Below are positions 1 through 6,158 of a stretch of 9,358 nt of DNA, one piece after another. Source of the stretch: CAYVFC01 sp964450715 (GTDB lineage: Bacteria > Myxococcota_A > Polyangia > Polyangiales > JAFGIB01); NCBI GenBank assembly GCA_964450715.1, contig CAYVFC010000216.1, positions 1 to 9,358 of the forward strand, read 5' to 3'. Within the stretch, counting starts at the first letter, position 1; each line of letters opens with the position of its first letter. The translations under genes were made by a program, and so were the position numbers. Under the pieces are notes generated by a model that saw only the letters and a list, made by a program, of their open reading frames with translations, was not told the DNA's origin and made no database searches.

Positions 1-166
1 GCGCCTTTCGCGCAAGAACTTCGCCGTGAGACGCCCCAGTCACGAGTTTCTGCGCCTTTCGCGCAAGAACTTCGCCGTGGGACGCCCCAGTCACGAGTTT
101 CTGCGCCTTTCGCGCAAGAACTTCGCCGTGAGACGCCCCAGTCACGAGTTTCTGCGCTTTTCACGC
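1..166. repeat. 51-bp direct tandem repeat array, about 3.25 copies, cut by the left edge
   Basis: Three contiguous 51-bp units occupy 1-51, 52-102 and 103-153. Units 1 and 3 are identical and unit 2 differs by one A-to-G change at position 80. A decayed fourth copy runs to about 166, with changes at 158 and 163, before similarity stops. There are no spacers between units. The unit length is 17 codons, so reading frames stay open across the array, and at least two frames on each strand lack stops. That is expected of a GC-rich repeat whose length is a multiple of three and is not evidence of a protein. The first unit starts at base 1, so more copies probably lie to the left. It could be a non-coding minisatellite or the end of a repeat-containing gene; nothing in the window decides. 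Confidence 0.93.
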
Positions 167-364
167 GGCGCCACGGCCTGTTTAGGAGTCGCGAGCAATC
201 GCGTTGGAGGCCGATAAGGGGCCTTTCGCGTTGATGGAAAACGGCGAACACAAGGTTGACCAGGCGGCCGCGCAGCCGGGCGGTTATTCGGAAAATCCGC
301 CGAACCCACCGATCAGATGTGTAGAATCACGAGGGCAAGCCCCTCCCCTACGGTGCGCGGGAAT
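167..364. other. Intergenic stretch downstream of rdgB, no gene seen
   Basis: About 200 bp lie between the decaying end of the tandem array and the rdgB stop codon. I see no open frame with protein-like composition. The only structure I can point to is a small palindrome at 331-345, gaggg-caagc-ccctc, which lies about 20 nt beyond the rdgB stop when read on the minus strand. It has a 5-bp stem and a 5-nt loop but no T-run after it, so it is a poor intrinsic terminator. It could instead be a remnant of a dispersed repeat. Confidence 0.5.
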
Positions 365-1015
365 CTAGCGGAGAAAGCCGGCCAGGAAGTCGCACATCTG
401 GGCGGCGGCACGGGCGCGGTGGCTGATGCGGTTCTTCTCCTCGGCGCTGAGCTCGGCCATGCCGCGTTCGTGGCCCTCGGGCAGAAAGACCGGGTCGTAG
501 CCAAAGCCGTGGGACCCGCGGGGATCGAACAGGATGCGACCCTCGCACACGCCGTGCTCGAGCCGCACGACCTCTGCCCCGGACGGAGAAGAGACGGCCG
601 GACAGGCCAGGGCCAGCACGCAGCGAAAGCGGGCGGCTCGGCGCGCCTCGGACACATCCTTCAGCATTTCCAGCAGCTTGCGGTAGTTGTCCGAATCGGT
701 GGCGCCCTGACCGGCGAAACGCGCGGAGTAGACCCCGGGCGCGCCGTCCAGGGCGTCGACCTCGAGACCCGAATCGTCGGCCATCGCTAATAGCCCCGAG
801 CCCGCAGCGACGCTCAATGCCTTCTTGACGGCGTTAGCCTCGAAGGTGTCGCCGTCCTCCACCACCTCTGGCAGAGGCGGAACATCGTCCAGGCCGAGAA
901 GCTCGATATCGGGAACGGCTGCCAAAAGCGCCCGGAACTCGGAGACCTTGCCGCGGTTGCGCGTGGCCAGAAGAAGTCGGGTAGGGGCGGCGGCATTGGC
1001 GTCGATTTGGCTCAT
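365..1015 (-). CDS. rdgB: XTP/dITP diphosphatase (non-canonical purine NTP pyrophosphatase)
   Basis: This cytosolic enzyme hydrolyses dITP, XTP and ITP to the monophosphate and pyrophosphate, which keeps deaminated purines out of DNA and RNA. The 216-residue length is normal for the RdgB/HAM1 family. Visible family motifs are ATRNRGKVSEF (17-27, substrate-binding T/N/K signature), DGDTFEANAVKKA (54-66), ADDSGLEVDAL (79-89, with the catalytic and metal-binding acidic residues), GAPGVYSARFAG (91-102), GFGYDPVF (170-177) and EEKNRISHRA (192-201). The ATG at 1013-1015 is the obvious start, with about 12 residues before the first beta strand, but no good Shine-Dalgarno lies upstream. The 5' leader is made of palindromic repeat sequence beginning 2 nt before the ATG. 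rph lies upstream on the same strand, a common pairing, although the 343-bp gap is unusual for it. Confidence 0.97.
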   Translation of the reverse strand: MSQIDANAAAPTRLLLATRNRGKVSEFRALLAAVPDIELLGLDDVPPLPEVVEDGDTFEANAVKKALSVAAGSGLLAMADDSGLEVDALDGAPGVYSARFAGQGATDSDNYRKLLEMLKDVSEARRAARFRCVLALACPAVSSPSGAEVVRLEHGVCEGRILFDPRGSHGFGYDPVFLPEGHERGMAELSAEEKNRISHRARAAAQMCDFLAGFLR

Positions 1016-1017
1016 GG

Positions 1018-1085
1018 TGTCATCTCGAACGATAGTGAGAGATCTCTATAACAGATGGGGATTTCTCCTTGCGGGCGAAATGACA
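1018..1085. repeat. Dispersed palindromic repeat, degenerate copy A
   Basis: The ends are tgtcatctcg (1018-1027) and cgaaatgaca (1076-1085), which pair with one mismatch. The interior resembles the better-preserved copy at 1136-1204 but has decayed. The left end sits 2 nt from the rdgB start codon, so this element forms the leader of that gene. Its right part, 1058-1087, is repeated in the same orientation at 1275-1304. Confidence 0.8.
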
Positions 1086-1098
1086 TCGACGGGGATTT

Positions 1099-1121
1099 CG
1101 GGTGTGTCCCACTTGGTCAAC
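1099..1121 (+). repeat. Left arm of a 23-bp inverted repeat
   Basis: This 23-nt segment, read in reverse complement, matches 1253-1275 at 22 of 23 positions. The two arms are separated by 131 bp that include the complete palindromic element at 1136-1204. The core is ggtgtgtcccacttggtcaa. Confidence 0.88.
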
Positions 1122-1135
1122 CGAGGACCCGCACC

Positions 1136-1204
1136 TGTCATTTCGAGGAGCCGAAGGCGACGAGAAATCTCTCTGGGAGATTTCTCGCTGCGCTCGAAAT
1201 GACA
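1136..1204. repeat. Dispersed palindromic repeat, intact copy B ('SFRAQREIS' type)
   Basis: This is a 69-nt long hairpin. The outer 11-bp stem is perfect (1136-1146 tgtcatttcga with 1194-1204 tcgaaatgaca). The inner 11-bp stem is also perfect (1161-1171 cgagaaatctc with 1177-1187 gagatttctcg), with a 5-nt loop and an asymmetric internal loop between the stems. Reading frames through it give the string SFRAQREISQRDFS, which I recall from many spurious hypothetical proteins in environmental genomes. No T-run follows, so it is not a standard terminator. In an rph-rdgB transcript it would fold into a strong RNA hairpin. Confidence 0.9.
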
Positions 1205-1252
1205 TTACCGCCACGACTTTTTGAGAAGTTACCGCAAGGGGCCACCATTACA

Positions 1253-1275
1253 GTTGACTAAGTGGGACACACCCG
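1253..1275 (-). repeat. Right arm of the 23-bp inverted repeat
   Basis: The reverse complement of this segment matches 1099-1121 with a single mismatch at the seventh base. It runs directly into the repeat half-copy that starts at 1275. Confidence 0.88.
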
Positions 1276-1304
1276 GGATTTCTCCCTGCCGTCGAAATGA
1301 CATC
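1275..1304 (+). repeat. Half-copy C of the palindromic repeat, direct repeat of 1058-1087
   Basis: This 30-nt segment starts gggatttctccctgc and ends gaaatgacatc. It matches 1058-1087 in the same orientation apart from a few substitutions in the middle. It carries only the right arm of the palindrome, and no left arm is seen beside it. It is abutted on its left by the inverted-repeat arm 1253-1275. Confidence 0.8.
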
Positions 1305-1358
1305 AATACTGCCATGCGACAACGCGAAATCCCGGGCGCGGTATTCGCCCGTAAAACG

Positions 1359-2114
1359 TCAGCGGGTTTCGATCAGCTCGTCCACGGCCACGCCCGCCTT
1401 CCGGAGCGCGTCCATCTGCTTGTGGATGAGCTCCGCGCTTCCCTTCAACCCCAGATCGATGAGCGCCCCCAGCTCGACCCTGGTCATGGGCGCCCCCTCG
1501 GCCGTACCCTGTACCTCGACCACGGAAGACGAGGCGGTGGCCACCAGGTTCAGATCGACCTGCGCGCGGCTGTCCTCCTGGTAGCAGAGATCGAGCAACG
1601 GTGCGCCGTCCACCAGCCCCACGCTGACCGCCGCCAGCGCCTCGCGCACCGCGCCCGGCTCGATGAGCCCCCGTTTGCGCAGCCCGTCCAGCGCCAACAT
1701 CAGGGCCACGAAGCCGCCGCTAATGCTGGCCGTGCGCGTGCCGCCGTCCGCGTCCAGCACGTCGCAGTCGATGGTGATAGTGCGCTCGCCCAGCTTTTTC
1801 AGGTAAACGCAGGAGCGGAGCGCCCGGCCCACCAGCCGCTGGATCTCCTGCGTGCGACCGCCCAGAAAGCCGCGCCGCCCCTCGCGGTGCTGCCGCTCCA
1901 GGTTGGCGCGCGGGTGCATGTTGTACTCGGCCGTGATCCAGCCGCGGCCGCTGCCGCGCAGGAAATCCCGCACACCGCTCTCCACCGAGGCGGCGATCAG
2001 CACCCGCGTGCCGCCCGCGGAAAAGAGCACGGAGCCCTCCGGGTTGCGCTGCATCCCGGTCTCGATGCGCACCGGCCGCAGCTCGTCCGCGGCCCTGCCG
2101 TCCAATCGTTTCAC
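1359..2114 (-). CDS. rph: Ribonuclease PH (phosphorolytic 3'-5' exoribonuclease)
   Basis: RNase PH trims the 3' ends of tRNA precursors by phosphorolysis, releasing nucleoside diphosphates; the family forms a cytosolic hexamer. The 251 residues match the family's usual length. Family signatures in order are GGTRVLIAASVE (34-45), GWITAEYNMHPRA (58-70), GGRTQEIQRLVGRALR (85-100), the phosphate-binding GGTRTAS (124-130, R127) and LDLCYQEDSRAQVDLN (174-189), which carries conserved acidic residues D181 and D187. The start is GTG at 2114-2112, supported by the Shine-Dalgarno AAAGGAG at 2129-2123, eight bases upstream. The gene begins 58 bp after the histidine kinase stop on the same strand and is followed, after the repeat-filled gap, by rdgB. 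HPRAN replaces the more usual LPRAT; all catalytic motifs appear intact. Confidence 0.97.
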   Translation of the reverse strand: MKRLDGRAADELRPVRIETGMQRNPEGSVLFSAGGTRVLIAASVESGVRDFLRGSGRGWITAEYNMHPRANLERQHREGRRGFLGGRTQEIQRLVGRALRSCVYLKKLGERTITIDCDVLDADGGTRTASISGGFVALMLALDGLRKRGLIEPGAVREALAAVSVGLVDGAPLLDLCYQEDSRAQVDLNLVATASSSVVEVQGTAEGAPMTRVELGALIDLGLKGSAELIHKQMDALRKAGVAVDELIETR

Positions 2115-2122
2115 CTCTGTAT

Positions 2123-2129
2123 CTCCTTT
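2123..2129 (-). promoter_or_regulatory. Ribosome binding site of rph
   Basis: AAAGGAG on the minus strand lies eight bases before the GTG start of rph. It fixes that start, since the frame has no competing ATG nearby. Confidence 0.8.
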
Positions 2130-2142
2130 CGCATTCCGGCCG

Positions 2143-2172
2143 GGCGCCGCTCGGGACCTCGGGCGCGGCGCC
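2143..2172 (-). other. GC-rich hairpin directly after the histidine kinase stop codon
   Basis: ggcgccgc (2143-2150) pairs perfectly with gcggcgcc (2165-2172) across a 14-nt loop. On the minus strand the hairpin begins immediately after the kinase stop codon and ends 13 nt before the rph ribosome binding site. No T-run follows, so it is not a canonical terminator. It could attenuate, or protect the message between kinase and rph, or be a chance result of high GC. Confidence 0.4.
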
Positions 2173-4110
2173 TCAGGCCCGCGCCTCGACCGAGCCCTCG
2201 GCCTCGGTACGCGCCACCGGGAACCAGAGCTCGAAGGTCGTCCCCTCTCCCGGCCGGCTCTCGCACTCGATGCGACCGCCGTGCGCCGCCACGATCTGCT
2301 GGGTGAGGGGAAGCCCGAGCCCGGTGCCGTATTTTTTGGTCGTATAGAATAGCTCGAATATATGCTGGCGCTGGTCCGCCTCCATGCCCGCGCCCTGGTC
2401 GGCGATGCGGATCACCACCCCCTCGTCCCGAGCACTCGCCCGCAGCCGCACCTCGCCGCCCTCGGGCATGGCCTCGCGCGCGTTCTTGAGCAGGTTGATC
2501 AACACCTGCCGGATCTGCGCCTCGTCCACCGCCACCGGGGGCAACCCCTGCGCGATCTCCAGCCGCACCTGGATGCCGTGGGCCTCCAACTCGGGCCGCA
2601 GGAACCGCACCGCGTCGCCGACCAGCTCCCCCAGGTCCTCCTGCTCGAGGGTAGGATTGGGCAAACGGGCCAGGCGCAGGTACTGCTCGGTGATGGCGGT
2701 CAGGCTTTCGATCTCGCGCTGGATGGCCCGCAACAGCGAGCGCGTCTCCTCGCCGCGCTCGCCGAGCTCCTCCTCCAGCAGCTCGACGTTCAGCCCGATG
2801 CTGGAGAGCGGGCTGCGCACCTCGTGGGTGACGTGCGCGGCCATGCGGCCGATGGCGGCCAGCCGCTCGGTCTGGATCAGGCGGGTTTTCGTCTCGAGCT
2901 CTTCGGTGACGTCCTCGGCCACGATCAGCACCGAACGCCGGGCACCCGGCTCGGGCTCATCGCCGAACGGGGTGACCAGCACGTCGAGCTTCCGCTGCGC
3001 CGGGCCCTGCAGCGCGGCCGCGACGAGCACGGAGCGCTCCGCCCCGCCGGTCACCTCGGCGATGGCAGCGCCCAGCGGCTCCAGCCGCCCGGGCAGGCCG
3101 CTCTGCTCCAGCGGCCGGCCCACGGCCGCTCCGTCCACCCCCAGCAGGGTGGCGGCAGCCGGGTTGGCGCTGCGCACCACGCCCTCGCCGTCCACCACCA
3201 GAACCGCCGCGCGCAGGCCGGCCACGATCTGTTCCTGCATCTGCTGCAGCGAGCGCAGGCGCTCGGCCGCCTGCCGGAGGCTGGAGTCGCGGGCCCCGAT
3301 GGCCGTGACCATGCTCTCGAACTGGCGGGCCAGCCGCCCGATCTCGTCGTCCGTGGTCGGCCCCAGGCGCTGCGCGGCCAGGTCGCCGCGCGCCACCGCT
3401 TCCACCCTCTCCTGCAGGCGGGGCAGCGGCGAGAGCACCTGCTGCGACCACCAGGTTACCGCCACCCCGACCAGCAGCGAGATGGCGATCAGAGCCACCA
3501 GCACCCCGATGGACTGGCTCTGTTGCTGCGAGGCGCGAGCACTGGTGCGCTCGAACTGCTCGAGGATGGAGGCCCAGAGGCTCTCCAGCCGGCTGTCGAT
3601 CTCCCGCTCGCGACCCCTGAGGTCGCCCAGTATCCGCTCGGCCGCCTGCCGGTCCTGGGCGTCCAGCGCCCGGTAGAGGGACTCATAGCGCTCCTCCCCC
3701 CGGGCAATGGCGTTCTTGATCCGGTTAAGCTCGCGCTCGAGCCGGCCCACCCGGGCCTGCTCGAAGGAGGCGGGCGCCAGCTCCTCGATCCGGCTCACGC
3801 CCTGTAGCGCCTTTTCCACGGTCTCGGGCCGGGCGACCCGTCCCAGGTTGAGCCAGCGACGGGTGGCGGTGGTGTCGCGCTCGGAAAGCATGCGGTCGAG
3901 CAGGGTCTCGAAGACCGCCTGGGTGGCTCGCGCCTGCCCGACGACCAGAGCCAGCGGCAGGTAGCCCTCGTGCAGAAGTCGGAGGGTGGCGGCCATGCGC
4001 CGGTGCTGTACGAAGCTGGCCACCGAAACCAGCCCGGAAACGGCCAGCACCAGCAGAAAGCCGAGAAAAACGCGGCGGGGTATGTTGAGCCTCTGGCGCA
4101 CCCGTGTCAC
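2173..4110 (-). CDS. Membrane-bound sensor histidine kinase with HAMP and PAS domains (NtrB-like core)
   Basis: This 645-residue inner-membrane kinase should autophosphorylate on His429 and pass the phosphate to a response regulator that is not in this window. Visible order: membrane segment about 14-34; a mainly helical extracytoplasmic sensor region about 36-198; second membrane segment about 201-220; HAMP linker about 222-275; coiled coil 276-295; PAS-like domain about 296-405; dimerisation/phosphoacceptor motif HVTHEVRSPLSSIGLN (426-441); then the ATPase with N box NLLKNAREAMPEGG (539-552, N543), DQGAGM (571-576), FELFYTTKKYGTGLGL (585-600) and a final GGRIECES strand. All catalytic boxes look intact. 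The start is a GTG (4110-4108) without a clear Shine-Dalgarno; the GTG three codons on is equally possible. It is followed by rph after 58 bp and is divergent from a small exported protein. The ligand cannot be read from the sequence. Confidence 0.95.
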   Translation of the reverse strand: MTRVRQRLNIPRRVFLGFLLVLAVSGLVSVASFVQHRRMAATLRLLHEGYLPLALVVGQARATQAVFETLLDRMLSERDTTATRRWLNLGRVARPETVEKALQGVSRIEELAPASFEQARVGRLERELNRIKNAIARGEERYESLYRALDAQDRQAAERILGDLRGREREIDSRLESLWASILEQFERTSARASQQQSQSIGVLVALIAISLLVGVAVTWWSQQVLSPLPRLQERVEAVARGDLAAQRLGPTTDDEIGRLARQFESMVTAIGARDSSLRQAAERLRSLQQMQEQIVAGLRAAVLVVDGEGVVRSANPAAATLLGVDGAAVGRPLEQSGLPGRLEPLGAAIAEVTGGAERSVLVAAALQGPAQRKLDVLVTPFGDEPEPGARRSVLIVAEDVTEELETKTRLIQTERLAAIGRMAAHVTHEVRSPLSSIGLNVELLEEELGERGEETRSLLRAIQREIESLTAITEQYLRLARLPNPTLEQEDLGELVGDAVRFLRPELEAHGIQVRLEIAQGLPPVAVDEAQIRQVLINLLKNAREAMPEGGEVRLRASARDEGVVIRIADQGAGMEADQRQHIFELFYTTKKYGTGLGLPLTQQIVAAHGGRIECESRPGEGTTFELWFPVARTEAEGSVEARA

Positions 4111-4204
4111 CCGGTAGGCTTAACGCTATCATGGTAGGTTTCCAAGCTCTCTGCCGTCCGCGGGTTTTTTGCTATCTGGCGGGACAATCGCTTAGCCTCG
4201 GAGT
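4111..4204. promoter_or_regulatory. Divergent intergenic region between histidine kinase and exported protein
   Basis: These 94 bp separate two divergent genes, so promoters in both directions are expected here or just inside the genes. I compared hexamers on both strands with sigma-70 consensus and found only poor matches, so I name no -35 or -10. There is a T6 run at about 4163-4169 and no convincing operator palindrome. Confidence 0.35.
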
Positions 4205-4672
4205 ATGCGAGCGCCGCTTCTACTCTTTTTGGCCCTGCTGGCCTGCGCCCCGGCCTGGAGCGGCTGCCTGCTCAACAACCTGAGCCCGTCCGAGAAGCTC
4301 AACGACAGCATTCGCGGCATGAACGACGCGGCCCGCTGGGGTCGTATCGACATCGCCCTGCAATACGTCGAGCCGGTCTACCGCCAGAAGTTCCTCGTCT
4401 CCCATCACGGGTGGGGTCGAAACATCGAGGTGGCGGACTCCGAGCTGCTGCGCATCGCCATGGCCCCGGACCAAAAGACCGCCGTGGCCCTGGTGGGTAT
4501 CAGCTGGTACAGCCTGGACAACATGACGCTCCATAACACGGTGGTGAAACAGACCTGGGAGGAGCGCGACGGCGGCTTCGTGATGGCTTCCGAGGACGTG
4601 TTCGAGGGCGACGCCAAGCTGCTCGCCACGCCGGCGGTGCAGCCGCGGGTGCTGGCGGATTCCAGCGGTTAG
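4205..4672 (+). CDS. Small exported protein, possibly a lipoprotein, unknown function
   Basis: I do not recognise this 155-residue protein as a named family. It opens with a signal peptide: a short basic start (MR), a hydrophobic stretch APLLLFLALLACAPAW, then SGCLLNN. Cys21 in WSGC is a plausible lipidation site but has Trp at -3, which is atypical. Cys14 in LLAC is a second imperfect candidate, and simple signal peptidase I cleavage is also possible. The mature part is a single small domain: a helical start rich in D/N (SEKLNDSIRGMNDAARWGRID, split here as SEKLNDSIRG and MNDAARWGRID), then predicted strands around TAVALVGISWYSL, NTVVKQTWEERDGGF and VMASEDVF. That alpha-then-beta order would suit an NTF2-like fold, which is inference only. 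GGAG lies just one base before the ATG, too close for a normal site. The gene is divergent from the histidine kinase, so an extracytoplasmic link with that sensor is possible but unproven. Confidence 0.8.
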   Translation: MRAPLLLFLALLACAPAWSGCLLNNLSPSEKLNDSIRGMNDAARWGRIDIALQYVEPVYRQKFLVSHHGWGRNIEVADSELLRIAMAPDQKTAVALVGISWYSLDNMTLHNTVVKQTWEERDGGFVMASEDVFEGDAKLLATPAVQPRVLADSSG

Positions 4673-4962
4673 TAGGGTCTCCTAAACGCTCTATAGCTTC
4701 AGGACTGCCTGCACGTCGGATGGGGCGCGGCATCCCCTGCCGAGCGGCAGCTCTCGACAGGGGACCGAATCGTCCCCCCCTCCCGCGGCTTCGGTCCGAG
4801 GTAGGTTCGCCGGAATCGGGTTGCCCGAAACGGCACACCGCGGACACGGGTGTCATAGCCGGAGCGGTCACAGCGGAAAACGGATCACCCTAACAACGGT
4901 CCGCGAACCCTCTCTGTTTTATAGGCATAGCTCACGAACTCCGGGAGAGAGGCGCGCTTGGT
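4673..4962. other. Intergenic region upstream of the AraC-family gene, no gene seen
   Basis: These 290 bp separate two same-strand genes. Open frames exist because of the high GC, but none shows family motifs. One structure is visible: tcccctg (4733-4739) pairs with cagggga (4758-4764), with an alternative inner pairing ctgcc/ggcag (4737-4741 with 4746-4750). It lacks a following T-run, so termination after the exported-protein gene is only a weak suggestion. The promoter of the AraC-family gene should be here, but I see no clear consensus boxes. Confidence 0.4.
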
Positions 4963-6108
4963 ATGGAACTTGCTCAAACGAAAGGGATTCGAGAGGAGTT
5001 GATGACGCAGAGCGAGAATCGAGAATCGATCTACGGAGCGAAAAATTCGGGAGAACGAGCCCGGACGGAAAGGTCGGCGGGCGGACGCGCTTCGTACGGT
5101 TGGACCAGTATCGGTGTGCGGCCGTTCCGGCGCGCCGCGGAACGCGGGCCCGACCACCCGCTGGTGCGGGCATTCCGGCAAGCCGGGATGGATCTTCTCG
5201 ACGCTTCGCTGCCCGAGCGGATCGACCATGCATCGGTCGCGAAGCTGTTGGCGCGCGCACCCGAGACCGCGGGAAAGGAATTTCTGGGACTGAGCCTGGC
5301 CGAGCAGCTGGAGCCGTCGGACATCGGTATTCTTCACTACATCGCCCGGTCGAGCCCCACCCTGCGCGTCGCGGTGGAGAAATGCGCCCCGTACATCACC
5401 ATGCTGCACGACGGTCTGAAGGTGGAGCTCAGGCCGTGCGGCCGATCGCTGACCTGGGTATGTTTCGTGCTGCCAGCGGAGCTGCTGGTGCCGCCGGCCA
5501 TGGTCGAGGTGGTGCTCGCCTTCACCCTGAAGCTTTTCCGCGGCTTGTCGGGCGTGCAGCTTTCGCCGGTGGCCGTGCGGTTTCGAAATCCACCTCCAGG
5601 GGATACAGACTATTATCGACGCTTCTTCCAGGCGCCCTGTCAATTCGATTCCGATTTCTTCGGGTTGTTGATGCACGACCAGAGCCTGCGGCTGCCCATC
5701 CCGAGCGCGGACCCGCAGCTATGCCAGCTGCTCGAGGAGCGCGCGCGACAGATGACAGTTCTATCCCCCACCGGGACCGGAACCGGCACTGCCAACCGGG
5801 TCCGGCGAATCGTGGTCGGGCTGCTCGCGGAAGGGTGTCCTGACATCGATCACGTCGCCAGTCGTTTGCACATGAGCCCGCGCACGCTGCGAAGGCGACT
5901 GGAGCAGGAGGGGGTTAAGTACCAAGAGGTGGTAAACCAACTGCGCGTCAACCTGGCCAAGCGCTATCTCGACGACCGACGCGGAGTGGAGGAGGTGGCC
6001 TCTTTACTGGGCTACTCGTCTTCGCACGCGTTTAGGCGGGCCTTCAAGCGGCAGACAGGCCTTCTACCGGCGGCCTATCGCGGACAGGCGCGCCGACCGC
6101 ACGGATGA
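4963..6108 (+). CDS. AraC-family transcriptional regulator with OruR/VirS-type N-terminal domain
   Basis: This is a DNA-binding cytosolic regulator. Residues about 60-255 match the pattern of the 'arabinose-binding domain of AraC regulators, N-term' family (as in OruR and VirS): LSLAEQLEPSDIGILHYIARS (110-130, split as LSLAEQLEPSD and IGILHYIARS) is the most telling part. The C-terminal AraC domain holds two helix-turn-helix units, IDHVASRLHMSPRTLRRRL (295-313) and VEEVASLLGYSSSHAFRRAF (342-361), followed by the family's ...TGLLPAAYR end. A Thr/Gly run (TGTGTGTAN, 270-278) is the likely linker. The first 45 residues are charged and look disordered. The start is uncertain: ATG 4963 has a GGAGAGAGG about 10 nt upstream, while ATG 5002 has AGGAG only 3 nt upstream. 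The neighbouring exported-protein gene is on the same strand, 290 bp upstream; trpS is convergent. No catabolic target gene is adjacent, so the inducer cannot be inferred. Confidence 0.93.
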   Translation: MELAQTKGIREELMTQSENRESIYGAKNSGERARTERSAGGRASYGWTSIGVRPFRRAAERGPDHPLVRAFRQAGMDLLDASLPERIDHASVAKLLARAPETAGKEFLGLSLAEQLEPSDIGILHYIARSSPTLRVAVEKCAPYITMLHDGLKVELRPCGRSLTWVCFVLPAELLVPPAMVEVVLAFTLKLFRGLSGVQLSPVAVRFRNPPPGDTDYYRRFFQAPCQFDSDFFGLLMHDQSLRLPIPSADPQLCQLLEERARQMTVLSPTGTGTGTANRVRRIVVGLLAEGCPDIDHVASRLHMSPRTLRRRLEQEGVKYQEVVNQLRVNLAKRYLDDRRGVEEVASLLGYSSSHAFRRAFKRQTGLLPAAYRGQARRPHG

Positions 6109-6158
6109 ACCGTCGCACTCTCGAACGAGCCGCTCGACTGACTACGAAGGTGGGGGCT

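Noticed and set aside
1..166. CRISPR array
   Set aside because: The repeated units are directly contiguous and include no variable spacers.
26..217. 63-residue frame through the tandem repeat as a repeat protein gene
   Set aside because: Other frames are equally open because the unit length is a multiple of three; there is no ribosome binding site, and the frame runs out into non-repeat sequence without any domain.
1016..1358. Insertion sequence between rph and rdgB
   Set aside because: No transposase frame exists there and the whole gap is only 343 bp; at most it is a non-autonomous element.
1221..2306. 361-residue plus-strand frame over rph
   Set aside because: It begins in repeat sequence and is antisense to a fully conserved RNase PH; no recognisable domain.
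2362..3807. Long plus-strand frames (481 and 430 residues) antisense to the histidine kinase
   Set aside because: They are GC-driven shadows: composition is His/Gln/Leu/Arg- or Ser-rich with no motifs, while the minus frame has all kinase boxes in order.
4821..5843. 340-residue plus-strand frame overlapping the AraC-family gene
   Set aside because: It is an out-of-frame overlap with an Arg/Ala/Gly-biased composition; the other frame carries the regulator's domain and both helix-turn-helix units.
6109..6158. Bidirectional terminator between the AraC-family gene and trpS
   Set aside because: Only a 4-bp stem with a 3-nt loop (cgag/ctcg, 6126-6136) is seen, with no T-run on either side.
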